Assembly (NCBI GenBank): GCA_903899015.1 | Contig: CAIUHP010000075.1 | Location: forward strand, 1-64,000 | Direction: 5' to 3' | From: an uncultured Armatimonadota bacterium | GTDB lineage: Bacteria; Armatimonadota; Fimbriimonadia; Fimbriimonadales; Fimbriimonadaceae | Length of the DNA: 64,000 bases | Shown here: positions 36,532 through 45,021 of the stretch, in pieces | How positions within the stretch are numbered: position 1 is the stretch's first letter | Layout of the letters: each line of letters opens with the position of its first letter | Translations under genes and position numbers: made by a program | The notes under the pieces: model-generated | The model's input: only the letters and a program-made list of their open reading frames with translations | What the model was told of the DNA's origin: nothing | The model's database searches: none

Positions 36532-37638
36532 ATGCAGCCTGTTCGTATCGGCATTATCGGCGTTGGAAACATTAGCGGAATCTATCTCAAGAACTTAAGC
36601 GAATTTCGAAGCACGCAAATCGTTGCCGTTGCTGACCTTGATCTTGAACGTGCGAAGGCTGTAGCAGAGAAGCACGGGATTCCTCAAGCGCTCTCACCTG
36701 AGGCTCTTCTCGCCTCAGCGGACGTAGAGTTCGTCCTAAACCTAACTATTCCTAACGCCCACGGATCGGTTGCTCTGCAAGCCGTTCGAGCCGGAAAGCA
36801 CGTTTATAATGAGAAGCCACTGAGCGTCGAGACGGCGGAGTCAAAGCTTCTCCTTGAAGAGGCGGCTAAGCACGGAGTCTTGGTGGGTTGTGCACCGGAT
36901 ACTTTTCTCGGAGGTGGCATTCAAACCTGTCGAGCCCTCATCGACAGCGGTGCGATCGGCGAACCCGTTGCGGCCAATGCGTTCATGCTCTGTCACGGTC
37001 ATGAAACATGGCACCCTTCGCCGGAGTTTTACTATCAAAAGGGCGGCGGGCCAATGCTTGACATGGGCCCTTACTACATCACCGCACTTATCAATCTTCT
37101 GGGAGGCATCCGACGGGTATCTGGATCGACCCGAGCGACTTTCCCAACCCGTACGATCACGAGCCAACCCAAAGCCAGAAAAGTCATTGACGTTGAGACC
37201 CCAACCCATCTTACTGGGTCGATGGATTTTGTTAGTGGCGCAATCGGGCAGATCACCACAAGTTTCGATGTCTATTCCGATCCATTGCCAAACATTGTCA
37301 TTTACGGATCGGAAGGCACATTAATCGTGCCCGATCCTAACGGGTTTGGTGGACAACCTAAGATTCGATTAGCAAAGGACGACACATTCCGAACGGTCGA
37401 ACTGACTCACGGTTACAGCGATAACGAGCGTGGAATCGGCGTTGCCGATATGTGCCATGTTATCCGGAACGGAGGCAGCCATCGAGCCAGCGGAGCCCTT
37501 GCCTACCATGCGTTAGAGGTCATGCATGCATTTACTCAGTCGAGTGAATCTGAGAGGCATATTCACCTCACGAGCATGGTGGAAAGGCCTGCGCCAATGG
37601 ATGTCGATACTTATGCCGACGAAAGGGTCAAAGCTTAG
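36532..37638 (+). CDS. Gfo/Idh/MocA-family oxidoreductase
   Basis: This 368-aa NAD(P)-dependent dehydrogenase has the Rossmann start 'IGIIGVGNISGIYL' and the family's 'AGKHVYNEKPLSVE' loop containing the catalytic-site lysine. 'GGPMLDMGPYYITALINLLGG' provides the substrate-binding histidine-equivalent region, here with Tyr. Members oxidise or epimerise sugars and inositols. Its last 4 bases overlap the convergent rsmI gene. A cytoplasmic sugar dehydrogenase is likely; the substrate is unknown. Confidence 0.88.
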   Translation: MQPVRIGIIGVGNISGIYLKNLSEFRSTQIVAVADLDLERAKAVAEKHGIPQALSPEALLASADVEFVLNLTIPNAHGSVALQAVRAGKHVYNEKPLSVETAESKLLLEEAAKHGVLVGCAPDTFLGGGIQTCRALIDSGAIGEPVAANAFMLCHGHETWHPSPEFYYQKGGGPMLDMGPYYITALINLLGGIRRVSGSTRATFPTRTITSQPKARKVIDVETPTHLTGSMDFVSGAIGQITTSFDVYSDPLPNIVIYGSEGTLIVPDPNGFGGQPKIRLAKDDTFRTVELTHGYSDNERGIGVADMCHVIRNGGSHRASGALAYHALEVMHAFTQSSESERHIHLTSMVERPAPMDVDTYADERVKA

Positions 37639-38336
37639 TCGACTTCTTTCCGACGACGGCCTTCAATAACGAGGGTGATCTCTCCTTTTCGAGGAACATC
37701 ACTCTCGCTCGGAATCTCAGGAAGCACCGATCGGTACACCTGTTCATGCATCTTGGTTAATTCTCGGCAAATGGCATATCGACGCGCTCCAAGCGCCTCA
37801 TGGGCGGTTTTAAGTAGCACGTCAAGCCGATGGGGTGATTCGAACAAAACAAGAGTGAGCGGAGAATCCGCGAAGACAGAAAGTTCGCCCCTTATCGCTC
37901 CTGGCTTGCGGCCAAGAAATCCAAGAAACGCAAAGCGTTGCGCAAAAAAGCCACTCAGCATCAATGCGGTGACAACGGCACTGGGGCCTGGGATGCCTTC
38001 TATCGTGACGCCCGCTTCATGACACTTGTCCGTGAGAATCGCTCCGGGATCACTGATGGCGGGTGCGCCTCCATCCGTCAAGAGCGCTACATGGGCACCT
38101 TTCTTCAACTCATCGAGATAGCGCTCGACATGCCCCATGGACGTATGGTCATTTAAGACCTTCATCGGCTTCTTTAGGCCGAGATAAGTGGCTAACTTAC
38201 CGCTAACTCGCGAATCTTCGACAATCCAATATTCCGCTTCGGTAAGCGCCTCAACCGCACGTGGCGAGAGATCAGAAAGATTTCCGATAGGGGTGGCGAC
38301 AAGCACAAGCTTGCCGCCACTTTCTTCTTCAATCAT
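37635..38336 (-). CDS. rsmI: 16S rRNA 2'-O-ribose C1402 methyltransferase
   Basis: This 233-aa SAM-dependent enzyme methylates the ribose of C1402 in the ribosomal decoding centre. It shows the RsmI signatures 'VATPIGNLSDLSPRA', 'LLTDGGAPAISDPG', 'GIPGPSAVVTAL', 'FESPHR' and 'CRELTKMHEQ'. It is shorter than E. coli RsmI (286 aa), ending after the catalytic domain. Its start overlaps the end of the foldase gene by 4 bp, so the two are coupled. Confidence 0.93.
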   Translation of the reverse strand: MIEEESGGKLVLVATPIGNLSDLSPRAVEALTEAEYWIVEDSRVSGKLATYLGLKKPMKVLNDHTSMGHVERYLDELKKGAHVALLTDGGAPAISDPGAILTDKCHEAGVTIEGIPGPSAVVTALMLSGFFAQRFAFLGFLGRKPGAIRGELSVFADSPLTLVLFESPHRLDVLLKTAHEALGARRYAICRELTKMHEQVYRSVLPEIPSESDVPRKGEITLVIEGRRRKEVD

Positions 38337-40210
38337 TGCTTCTTCGGAGCAGGAGCATTGCCCTTCGGCGTTGCAGTTACACCCGTGATCGTTCCAGGAA
38401 CGGTCGTAGTGGCACCAGATGCCGGAGCAGACGAAGGTGTCGTGGATGGGGTTCCCGCTGGCTTAGGATTCTTGGCAGCGTCAGCTTTCGCTTTCGCAGC
38501 TTCCTTCATTTGCTGAGCTTTCAGATCGTCAGCCTTCTTCTTAGCCTCGTCCTGAGCGAGTTTCATTTGAGCCTTCTGGTCTTCTACTTCCTGGTTTTGC
38601 TTAAGCCAATCGTCTTGAGCCTTCTTGATAGCTTTCTCCTGGTCTGGAGTCACCATCTTGGCACTTTGAAGTTTCAACAACTTCGCATTGATGTCTTGGA
38701 AGTTCTTGAGGCCGGTTGGATCGTAATACACGTTTGAGGAAGCCGCATCAACGAGCATGGCACCTGCTTCGGGACCAGACTTACTGTCGACCAACAGGTC
38801 AACAAGTTCCATCTTCAGAGAGAAGTACGGAGTATCTGCGGTGAGTGCTTTGACAACTTCAATTCGATCTGCTCGCAGCTTATTCTTATCTGCGCCAGGA
38901 GCATTCCAAATGCGATCTTCTGCAGCAAACCATGCGAGAAGAGCCGTTCTACCGTCGTACCCTTGATTAGAAGAAGTTGCCTTCTTAGCCTCAGCCATCA
39001 CGTCTTGAAGCTTGGCGCTTTGGATTGCAGGTGTGCTTGTTGGCGAAGAATCGTTTGTGATTTGATACCAATCAAACATCGCCTTGTATCCGTTGCTCAC
39101 CCACTTCACAATACTTGACTTCAAAAGGTCCTTCATCTGACTCTGGACCTGGTCAGAAGCCTTTTGACTCGCAAGCTGGTCGGCGTATTTCTTCTTCTGC
39201 TTGTCAAAGTCAGGCGGAAGATTTGACTTCATGCTGATGAGCTTGTAAATACCCTTGCCTTGTGGAGAGTCAATGACACCGCTCACTTCACCCGGTTTCA
39301 GCGCCTTCAAAGGAGCATAGGCAGGCGTCGTGTCGAACTCGGATGCTCGAATGGTGGTCGTGCTATCGCTAGCTTTCTTACCCTTCGGCATTGGCGGTTC
39401 CTTCGAGTACCGATCCATCGCCTGTTCAAAAGTCAAACCACCTTTGAGGTCGGCCTGCGCCTTATCAACCTGAGATTTAACGTCTGCTGCGGCATCCATC
39501 GAGAACAGAATCCGCTTGAAAACATATTCGTTGTAACTTGCCTTCAAGTCGGCATCTGAAGGGGTATTTCGAGTTTGAAGGGTCGCTTCCAAAACCGATT
39601 TGGCGACGGTGGACTCAAGCGTCGCTCGCTCTTTCGTGTCCTTCAAGTTCTTTTCAACGCTCTCGATGAACTTCTTTCGGAGTCCGGCGAGATCCGAACC
39701 AGTCTGCTTCTTCAGAGCAGCATCGAAATCTTTGTCGGTCGAACCCGGCTTAAGCATCTGCTGTTGCTCAAGTTGCATACGAGCCATCATGACGCTGTCT
39801 TCAAATTGCTTCGTCTGGGCTTTGCGAATCGCGTCGTCGGTAAATTGGACGCCATCTTTCTTTGCCAGGTACGCATACCCAACACTCTGAATGGATTGAT
39901 TGATGACACTTGCCTGGAGGAATGCCTCCGAACTTGGCGGCAGAGCATCGGGGCCACCCGACTGTTCTCGCTGGAGGGCCTGTTGTCTCTGGGCCTCGAT
40001 CTGCTGAGAAAGATCGGTTGCGTAGATGGGGTAGTCACCCACCGTCACTGCGACTTTTTTCTCGCCTTGCTCGGTCGAATCGGCCATTCGAGCACCGGTG
40101 CCACAACCCATGTAAAACATGCCTGCAAAGAACACGCCGGCACAAACATAGAGGACTGCGCTGCCGCATCCCGTTCTGAAAACTTTTTCTTGAAACTTAT
40201 TAATTGACAC
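38333..40210 (-). CDS. SurA/PrsA-like peptidyl-prolyl isomerase, membrane-anchored
   Basis: This 625-aa protein has an N-terminal hydrophobic anchor (AVLYVCAGVFFAGMFYMGC), a helical SurA-N-type chaperone region (about 55-215), and a parvulin-type domain (about 215-340; 'DRYSKEPPMPKGKK', 'ALKPGEVSGVIDSPQGKGIYKL'). The second half is helical without a clear family, and the last 100 residues are a Lys/Ala/Gln- then Pro/Ser/Thr-rich tail. It should help fold exported or outer-membrane proteins. The unusual C-terminal half may be a substrate-binding extension. Confidence 0.8.
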   Translation of the reverse strand: MSINKFQEKVFRTGCGSAVLYVCAGVFFAGMFYMGCGTGARMADSTEQGEKKVAVTVGDYPIYATDLSQQIEAQRQQALQREQSGGPDALPPSSEAFLQASVINQSIQSVGYAYLAKKDGVQFTDDAIRKAQTKQFEDSVMMARMQLEQQQMLKPGSTDKDFDAALKKQTGSDLAGLRKKFIESVEKNLKDTKERATLESTVAKSVLEATLQTRNTPSDADLKASYNEYVFKRILFSMDAAADVKSQVDKAQADLKGGLTFEQAMDRYSKEPPMPKGKKASDSTTTIRASEFDTTPAYAPLKALKPGEVSGVIDSPQGKGIYKLISMKSNLPPDFDKQKKKYADQLASQKASDQVQSQMKDLLKSSIVKWVSNGYKAMFDWYQITNDSSPTSTPAIQSAKLQDVMAEAKKATSSNQGYDGRTALLAWFAAEDRIWNAPGADKNKLRADRIEVVKALTADTPYFSLKMELVDLLVDSKSGPEAGAMLVDAASSNVYYDPTGLKNFQDINAKLLKLQSAKMVTPDQEKAIKKAQDDWLKQNQEVEDQKAQMKLAQDEAKKKADDLKAQQMKEAAKAKADAAKNPKPAGTPSTTPSSAPASGATTTVPGTITGVTATPKGNAPAPKKQ

Positions 40211-40327
40211 GACTAGGTCACCGTAACGCTATTGAGAAGCTTAGTAGTATGGCATGGGAGGCACCTAATCGACTATCCGCATTGATTAGGCCTAGTGAGA
40301 ACCGCAAAAGTCTTGCCTCCAACTCAC

Positions 40328-40365
40328 TTTACAGTAGACAAAATAAAGTGTATCATTTGTCTACT
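40328..40365 (+). promoter_or_regulatory. lexA promoter with overlapping inverted-repeat operator
   Basis: TTTACA (40328-40333) and TATCAT (40351-40356), 17 bases apart, form a sigma-70 promoter. A perfect 10-bp inverted repeat, AGTAGACAAA (40333-40342) and TTTGTCTACT (40356-40365) with a 13-base spacer, brackets the promoter: one arm touches the -35 box, the other the -10 box and start point. It is the natural candidate for the LexA autoregulatory site. Confidence 0.75.
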
Positions 40366-40412
40366 CCTTGGCAGATATCAATTGCAGAGGAGTCGTTTCC
40401 CAGGAGCAGAAT

Positions 40413-41042
40413 ATGGCGAAAGGACTCACCAAACGACAGGAAAAGATTCTTCAATACATTTTGGATTACGTACAGCGTGAAGGATATCCACCCTCCATTC
40501 GTGAAATCGGCACCCAATTTGGAATCGGCTCCTTGCGAGGGGTAACCGTTCACCTTGATGCTCTAGAACGAAAAGAGTTTATTTCCCGATCGAACACACC
40601 ACGTTCGATTAAGGTCATTCATCCCACCTACCAGTCGAGCAATCGAGTGACCATGCTGCCCTTACTCGGAAGTATCGCAGCAGGAACTCCGATCTTTGCC
40701 CAAGAGCATGTTGAAGATTTAATCGCGGTCCCGAGTGAAATGGTGCGAAACATCGAGAGCGCTTTCCTTCTGCGGGTAAAAGGTGACTCCATGTCCGGCG
40801 AAGGCATAATGCCCCGTGACTTGGTTGTCATCAAGCCACAAATCACCGCTAACCACGGAGATCTTGTTGCGGCCCTTCTAGGAGATGACGCAACCGTTAA
40901 GCGGCTCCATCGAGATTCAAAGGGCGTCCGGCTGATGCCAAGTAACCCTGCCTACGATCCGATTGAAGTCCAGCAAGAAGACGCCCGAATTATCGGCAAA
41001 GTGGTCGGATTGATCCGCGACTACGAAGGAATGGCATTCTGA
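40413..41042 (+). CDS. lexA: SOS regulator LexA
   Basis: This 209-aa repressor has an N-terminal winged helix ('LTKRQEKILQYILDYVQREG', 'PPSIREIGTQFGI') and a self-cleaving S24 domain. The cleavage site is Ala90-Gly91 in 'SIAAGTPI', with catalytic Ser126 in 'GDSMSGEGI' and Lys163 in 'ATVKRLH'. RecA-stimulated cleavage would de-repress DNA-repair genes. ATG at 40413 with AGGAG six bases upstream is chosen over a TTG at 40368. The recognition-helix region 'TQFGIGSLRGVTVHLDAL' differs from the usual 'AVAxxFGxxSPNAAEEHL', consistent with an unusual operator. Confidence 0.95.
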   Translation: MAKGLTKRQEKILQYILDYVQREGYPPSIREIGTQFGIGSLRGVTVHLDALERKEFISRSNTPRSIKVIHPTYQSSNRVTMLPLLGSIAAGTPIFAQEHVEDLIAVPSEMVRNIESAFLLRVKGDSMSGEGIMPRDLVVIKPQITANHGDLVAALLGDDATVKRLHRDSKGVRLMPSNPAYDPIEVQQEDARIIGKVVGLIRDYEGMAF

Positions 41043-41073
41043 CGATTGCGCTCATACGCGAGTCTCGCCAAAT

Positions 41074-41104
41074 CCCCTTTCTAAACAACTCATGTAGAAA
41101 GGGG
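41074..41104. terminator. Hairpin between convergent lexA and cysS
   Basis: CCCCTTTCTA (41074-41083) and TAGAAAGGGG (41095-41104) form a perfect 10-bp stem with an 11-base loop. There is no long T tract, but the position between convergent genes suggests termination or 3'-end protection. Confidence 0.55.
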
Positions 41105-41119
41105 ACAGAGCAAAGCGAC

Positions 41120-42613
41120 TTAGAGAGCCGACTTAACAACCCAAGTTGTTCCTTCAATGGAATCGCGGAGTTCAATCCCTTCCACTTCTAAATCCTTCCG
41201 AATCTGATCCGCTCGGGCGAAATCCTTTGACTTCTTCGCGGCCGTTCGCTCTTCGATGAGGTTCTGAATCCTTGCTTCGTCCACTTTTGGACCAGCCGCT
41301 TCGATCGGATCACAACCGAGATCCCGCTCCTGTCGAACGATTCCGAGGAGAGCATTGATCCGATCCAAATACAGCTTGCCGCTCTTGGCAGACTCTTTGG
41401 AAAGCGACTCACTCTCTCGGAGAATGACACGAGTTCCTTCAAGTGCTTTCGCAAGTGCCACCGATGTATTCAAGTCGTTCGTCATTGCGTCAAGAGCCTG
41501 GTCATAGAGGTCGCCGAGAGCAGCGCCAATAACATCCGGACCTTCTCCGCCATTTTCCAATGCCGCTTCTACCGCCGCATCGCATCTCTTGAACCGATCA
41601 AGATTCCCCATTGCGTCGCTGAGGCTCTGGTCGGTGAAATTCAATGGCTTCGTATAGATGCCCGAGATCAGTGCGTACCGAATTGCAAGGGGATCCGCAC
41701 CTTTTTCCAAGAGAGATCGAACGGTGTAGTAGTTACCCGTACTCTTACTCATCTTCTCGCCGTTCACCTGAAGGAACCGAGTGTGAATCCAATGATTCGA
41801 GAACGGCTTACCCGTCAGGGCTTCTGACTGCGCGATTTCGCACTCGTGGTGGGGGAAGATAAGATCCTCTCCGCCTGCATGAAGGTCGAGAGTGTCGCCA
41901 AGGTACATCCGAGCCATGACCGAGCACTCAAGGTGCCAACCAGGGAAGCCCCATCCAAATGGTGAATACCATTGCATGAGGTGCTTGTCATCTTTCTTCC
42001 AAAGTGCAAAGTCGGCCTGCTCCTTTTTGTTGTCGTCAAGCACAACCTCTCGCACTGCTTTTCGAAGGTTTTCCTGAGTATTGCCGCTCAGTTTGCCGTA
42101 ACCCTTGAAGCTGTCAACGCTAAAGTAAACACCGGTCGGCGTTTCGTAGGCATATCCTTCTTTAACGAGTTGCTCGGCCGCGACAATTTGCTCGCGCATG
42201 TGCTGGGTCGCCCTGGGTCGAACACTTGGCTCTCGTAAGTTGAGACGAGCCCAGTCTTCCAGAAACGCGTCTTCGTAGAATTCGGCAAGTTCCCATACGT
42301 TGTTGAATTGCTCGCCCTCTTTCGATTTGAGAGCGCTCGCCATCTTGTCTTCGCCAGAAGCATCCGCGAGGTTGTCTTGCGTCAAATGCCCCACGTCGGT
42401 AATGTTGCTGACGTATTTTACGGTCCAGCCCAACGCTTCCGCCGTGCGAATCACGAGATCAGCCGTCAGAAAGGTTCGGAAATTGCCGATATGCGCATAC
42501 GAATAAACCGTAGGGCCACACGAGTAGAAACGGAGCAAGCCGGGCTCTGCAAGCTCAATCGGCTTAACCTGTCGCGTCATCGTATCGTAAAGGCGAAACG
42601 TTCTCTCTGACAT
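41120..42613 (-). CDS. cysS: Cysteinyl-tRNA synthetase
   Basis: This 497-aa class I synthetase charges tRNA-Cys. It shows the HIGH motif as 'YAHIGNFRTF', the zinc-ligand cysteine in 'FYSCGPTVY' with 'WHLECSVMA' and 'HHECEIAQ', and KMSKS as 'GEKMSKSTGNY'. The C-terminal DALR-type and anticodon-binding regions are complete. The start is set at ATG 42613 (MSERTFRL) because the family begins there; the frame could extend 20 codons upstream without homologous sequence. Confidence 0.96.
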   Translation of the reverse strand: MSERTFRLYDTMTRQVKPIELAEPGLLRFYSCGPTVYSYAHIGNFRTFLTADLVIRTAEALGWTVKYVSNITDVGHLTQDNLADASGEDKMASALKSKEGEQFNNVWELAEFYEDAFLEDWARLNLREPSVRPRATQHMREQIVAAEQLVKEGYAYETPTGVYFSVDSFKGYGKLSGNTQENLRKAVREVVLDDNKKEQADFALWKKDDKHLMQWYSPFGWGFPGWHLECSVMARMYLGDTLDLHAGGEDLIFPHHECEIAQSEALTGKPFSNHWIHTRFLQVNGEKMSKSTGNYYTVRSLLEKGADPLAIRYALISGIYTKPLNFTDQSLSDAMGNLDRFKRCDAAVEAALENGGEGPDVIGAALGDLYDQALDAMTNDLNTSVALAKALEGTRVILRESESLSKESAKSGKLYLDRINALLGIVRQERDLGCDPIEAAGPKVDEARIQNLIEERTAAKKSKDFARADQIRKDLEVEGIELRDSIEGTTWVVKSAL

Positions 42614-42704
42614 TTGGTGGAGTTTACCAGTCACAGTGAAGGTGGGGTCTCCGCCTCTTTCCGGCGATTCCATGGCCTTAAAAGCGATACACTGTAAGTA
42701 AGCG

Positions 42705-42992
42705 ATGAACGATAACGTTAGTCAGGATGCGAAGAAGCGACTAGCCCGCATTGGAGGGCAGGTGGCAGGCATTCAAAAGATGGTTGATGAGGGACGTTAT
42801 TGCGTAGATATTCTCACGCAAGTATCGGCTCTGCGCGCCGCGCTCGACCAATTCGGCTTGCTCATGCTGTCCACCCATCTTGAGAATTGCGTATACGGAA
42901 ATGACGATTCAGACGGCGACCATTGTCACAACATGTCCTCCGAAGAACGTTTAGCGGAAATCAAGGTCACTTTGAATCGATTTTTGAAGTAA
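42705..42992 (+). CDS. csoR: CsoR/RcnR-family metal-sensing repressor
   Basis: This 95-aa helical repressor carries the Cu(I) ligand set of CsoR: Cys33 ('GRYCVDIL'), His58 and Cys62 ('STHLENC'). Copper binding would release it from DNA. The C-terminal segment adds 'DGDHCHNMS', two extra His and one Cys. No copper ATPase or chaperone is next to it, so its target is elsewhere or it regulates the downstream rhamnulokinase gene only by proximity (10-base gap). Other family members sense Ni, formaldehyde or persulfide, but the C-H-C set fits copper. Confidence 0.88.
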   Translation: MNDNVSQDAKKRLARIGGQVAGIQKMVDEGRYCVDILTQVSALRAALDQFGLLMLSTHLENCVYGNDDSDGDHCHNMSSEERLAEIKVTLNRFLK

Positions 42993-43002
42993 AACCAGGC
43001 CC

Positions 43003-44349
43003 ATGATTGGCGCAGTCGCAGTTGATTTCGGAGCTTCGTCCGGCAGGTATGCCGCGGGTTGGATTCAGGATGGTCAAATCCATTTCCAAGTAATCGACCA
43101 AATTCCGCACGGTGCTACCGAAAGAAACGGCCGGCTTGAGTGGGACATTGACTTACTTCTCGAACTCTGCCGATCGGCAGAAGCCCATGCTGCTGAACGA
43201 TTCGAGTCCGCCACTCTCGGAATTGACACTTGGGGAGTCGATCACGGCTTTATCGACCATAACGGATCTTCCCTTGGCGCTCCGGTTTGTTACCGAGACA
43301 CCTCTCACCTGGCCGCTTTTGAGAGCTTGGCTCCCCATAGGGCCCGACTTTATGCGCTGACAGGAATTCAGCACCAACCGTTCAACACTATCTGCCAACT
43401 GCTGGCCCGCAAAACTGCCGACCCAGATATCGTCAACCGAGCAGCTCGATGGTTTATCCTTCCCGACTTCCTTGGATATCTCCTAAGCGGCGAGCAAAAC
43501 AACGAATTGACGCAGGCATCTACCTCTCAGCTCCTCGGACTCGATGGAAAATGGTGCCGAGAGGCGTTTGATCTAATCGGGTGGCCGGTTCCCGATTTAG
43601 AACCCACCTTGCCTGGGAAACTGGGACCTGCACTCTCTCACGATAATGTTCGCTTAGCTCATGTTGGAAGCCACGATACGGCGTCAGCGGTTTGTGGTTT
43701 CGGTCAACTCGGCGACGATCAAGTCTTTCTCAATGTCGGTACTTGGTCCCTGGTGGGCTGTGTGATTGACCAGCCCTTAGCCACTCCAGAAGCAGAAGCC
43801 GGGATGTTCACGAACGAACGAACGGTGGACGGTAGGGTTCGGTTCCTCAAGAACATCCCGGGATTTTATGTCATCAATCGCATTCATGAAGAGCTTGGAT
43901 TAACGATGACCGTTCCCGAATGGCTCGCTCAAGCGAAAGCCGTCCCGGAAAGAATCGACCTCCTGCACCCCGATTTTTATAATCCGCCTTCCATGATCGA
44001 AATATGCGCCGCTCTCGCCGGTCGACAACCTGCAGACGTATGGGAGTGGGCGGGTTTAGCTCTTTCGAGTCTGACTAGTACGATTGCCAAGCAACCTGCC
44101 GAATTAGAGCGCCTAACGGGCCGGAAATTCACCAGCCTTCGAGTAGGCGGTGGTGGATCGCAGAGCACAAGCTTCTGCCAGTCACTCGCCAACGAAAGTG
44201 GGTTACCCGTCTACGCCGGCCCCGCCGAAGCCACCGTACTAGGCAACCTCGCGATGCAATTCCTCGCCTCTGGTCAAATCGCAAACATGGAAGAAATGGC
44301 CGCAATCGTATCCCGAAGCGCCGACACCAAAACCTATCTGCCGCAGTGA
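43003..44349 (+). CDS. rhaB: Rhamnulokinase (FGGY family)
   Basis: This 448-aa kinase phosphorylates L-rhamnulose at O1. It shows the FGGY start 'AVDFGASSGRYAAG', 'LGIDTWGVDHGF', 'TGIQHQPFNTICQL', 'GSHDTASAV' with the catalytic Asp and 'VGTWSLVG', a pattern specific to RhaB. It follows csoR by 10 bases and faces a D-lyxose isomerase gene. The rest of the rhamnose pathway (RhaA, RhaD) is not in the window. Confidence 0.9.
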   Translation: MIGAVAVDFGASSGRYAAGWIQDGQIHFQVIDQIPHGATERNGRLEWDIDLLLELCRSAEAHAAERFESATLGIDTWGVDHGFIDHNGSSLGAPVCYRDTSHLAAFESLAPHRARLYALTGIQHQPFNTICQLLARKTADPDIVNRAARWFILPDFLGYLLSGEQNNELTQASTSQLLGLDGKWCREAFDLIGWPVPDLEPTLPGKLGPALSHDNVRLAHVGSHDTASAVCGFGQLGDDQVFLNVGTWSLVGCVIDQPLATPEAEAGMFTNERTVDGRVRFLKNIPGFYVINRIHEELGLTMTVPEWLAQAKAVPERIDLLHPDFYNPPSMIEICAALAGRQPADVWEWAGLALSSLTSTIAKQPAELERLTGRKFTSLRVGGGGSQSTSFCQSLANESGLPVYAGPAEATVLGNLAMQFLASGQIANMEEMAAIVSRSADTKTYLPQ

Positions 44350-44419
44350 AAAGTGGTCTGGCGAAGATGTCGATCAAACGTTTGCACCGTCATTGGCACC
44401 CAAGAACCCGATCGTCGGG

Positions 44420-44992
44420 CTACTCAGAATCGCTGATTAGCTTGACGATCGGAATCGCATCTTCTTCGACGTGGGGATAGCGTCCGACTCGCGGGTTGAC
44501 GAAGAAGTTGTCGTTCACATCGTCGTTTGCGGTTGAGACTTCACCGATGATGCATTCCTCGGAAACGGGGACGAACTCGTGGTAGGTGCCGGGGTGAATC
44601 GTAATACGCCAACCTGAATGGAGGTCCACAAACGAGCCTGATGGGATCGATTGGGGTTCACCGTTCAAAAGAATCGAAACGGGTTGGTCTCCGCTTCGGG
44701 CGGGCACGTCTGCCCACAGTTGAATGCGAAGGACTCCGCAACGCGAGATGATGTCCTCCTTCTTTTTGGCATGACAATGGGCAGGGGTAGCCATTCCCAC
44801 TTTGGCATACATCAGCTTTTCACAATATTCAGGCTGGTCAGCTAAATTCACGAGCACCAGCCCAAACGTCTGCCAATCCCCCAAGCCAAAGTCGGTCACA
44901 TCCCAATGTGGTTTAGGCGGAAGAAACCAACCGCAGTGTTGGAAATAAGCGGTTGCATCGCTCACCAGTTGATTGATTTCACTTCGTTTCAT
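44420..44992 (-). CDS. D-lyxose/D-mannose isomerase (cupin)
   Basis: This 190-aa cupin resembles D-lyxose isomerases, which convert D-lyxose to D-xylulose and D-mannose to D-fructose. Metal ligands are provided by 'PAHCHAKKKEDI' (two His, Glu) and a second His in 'HPGTYHEFVPVSEE'. It lies opposite the rhamnulokinase and 30 bases upstream of the PfkB kinase, with which it may form an operon. Confidence 0.88.
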   Translation of the reverse strand: MKRSEINQLVSDATAYFQHCGWFLPPKPHWDVTDFGLGDWQTFGLVLVNLADQPEYCEKLMYAKVGMATPAHCHAKKKEDIISRCGVLRIQLWADVPARSGDQPVSILLNGEPQSIPSGSFVDLHSGWRITIHPGTYHEFVPVSEECIIGEVSTANDDVNDNFFVNPRVGRYPHVEEDAIPIVKLISDSE

Positions 44993-45021
44993 CGTAGGCG
45001 CCTATTAGACCATCTTCCTCA

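Noticed and set aside
39575-40207. 210-aa plus-strand open frame opposite the foldase
   Set aside because: It has a Leu/Arg-rich composition typical of antisense shadows and no ribosome site.
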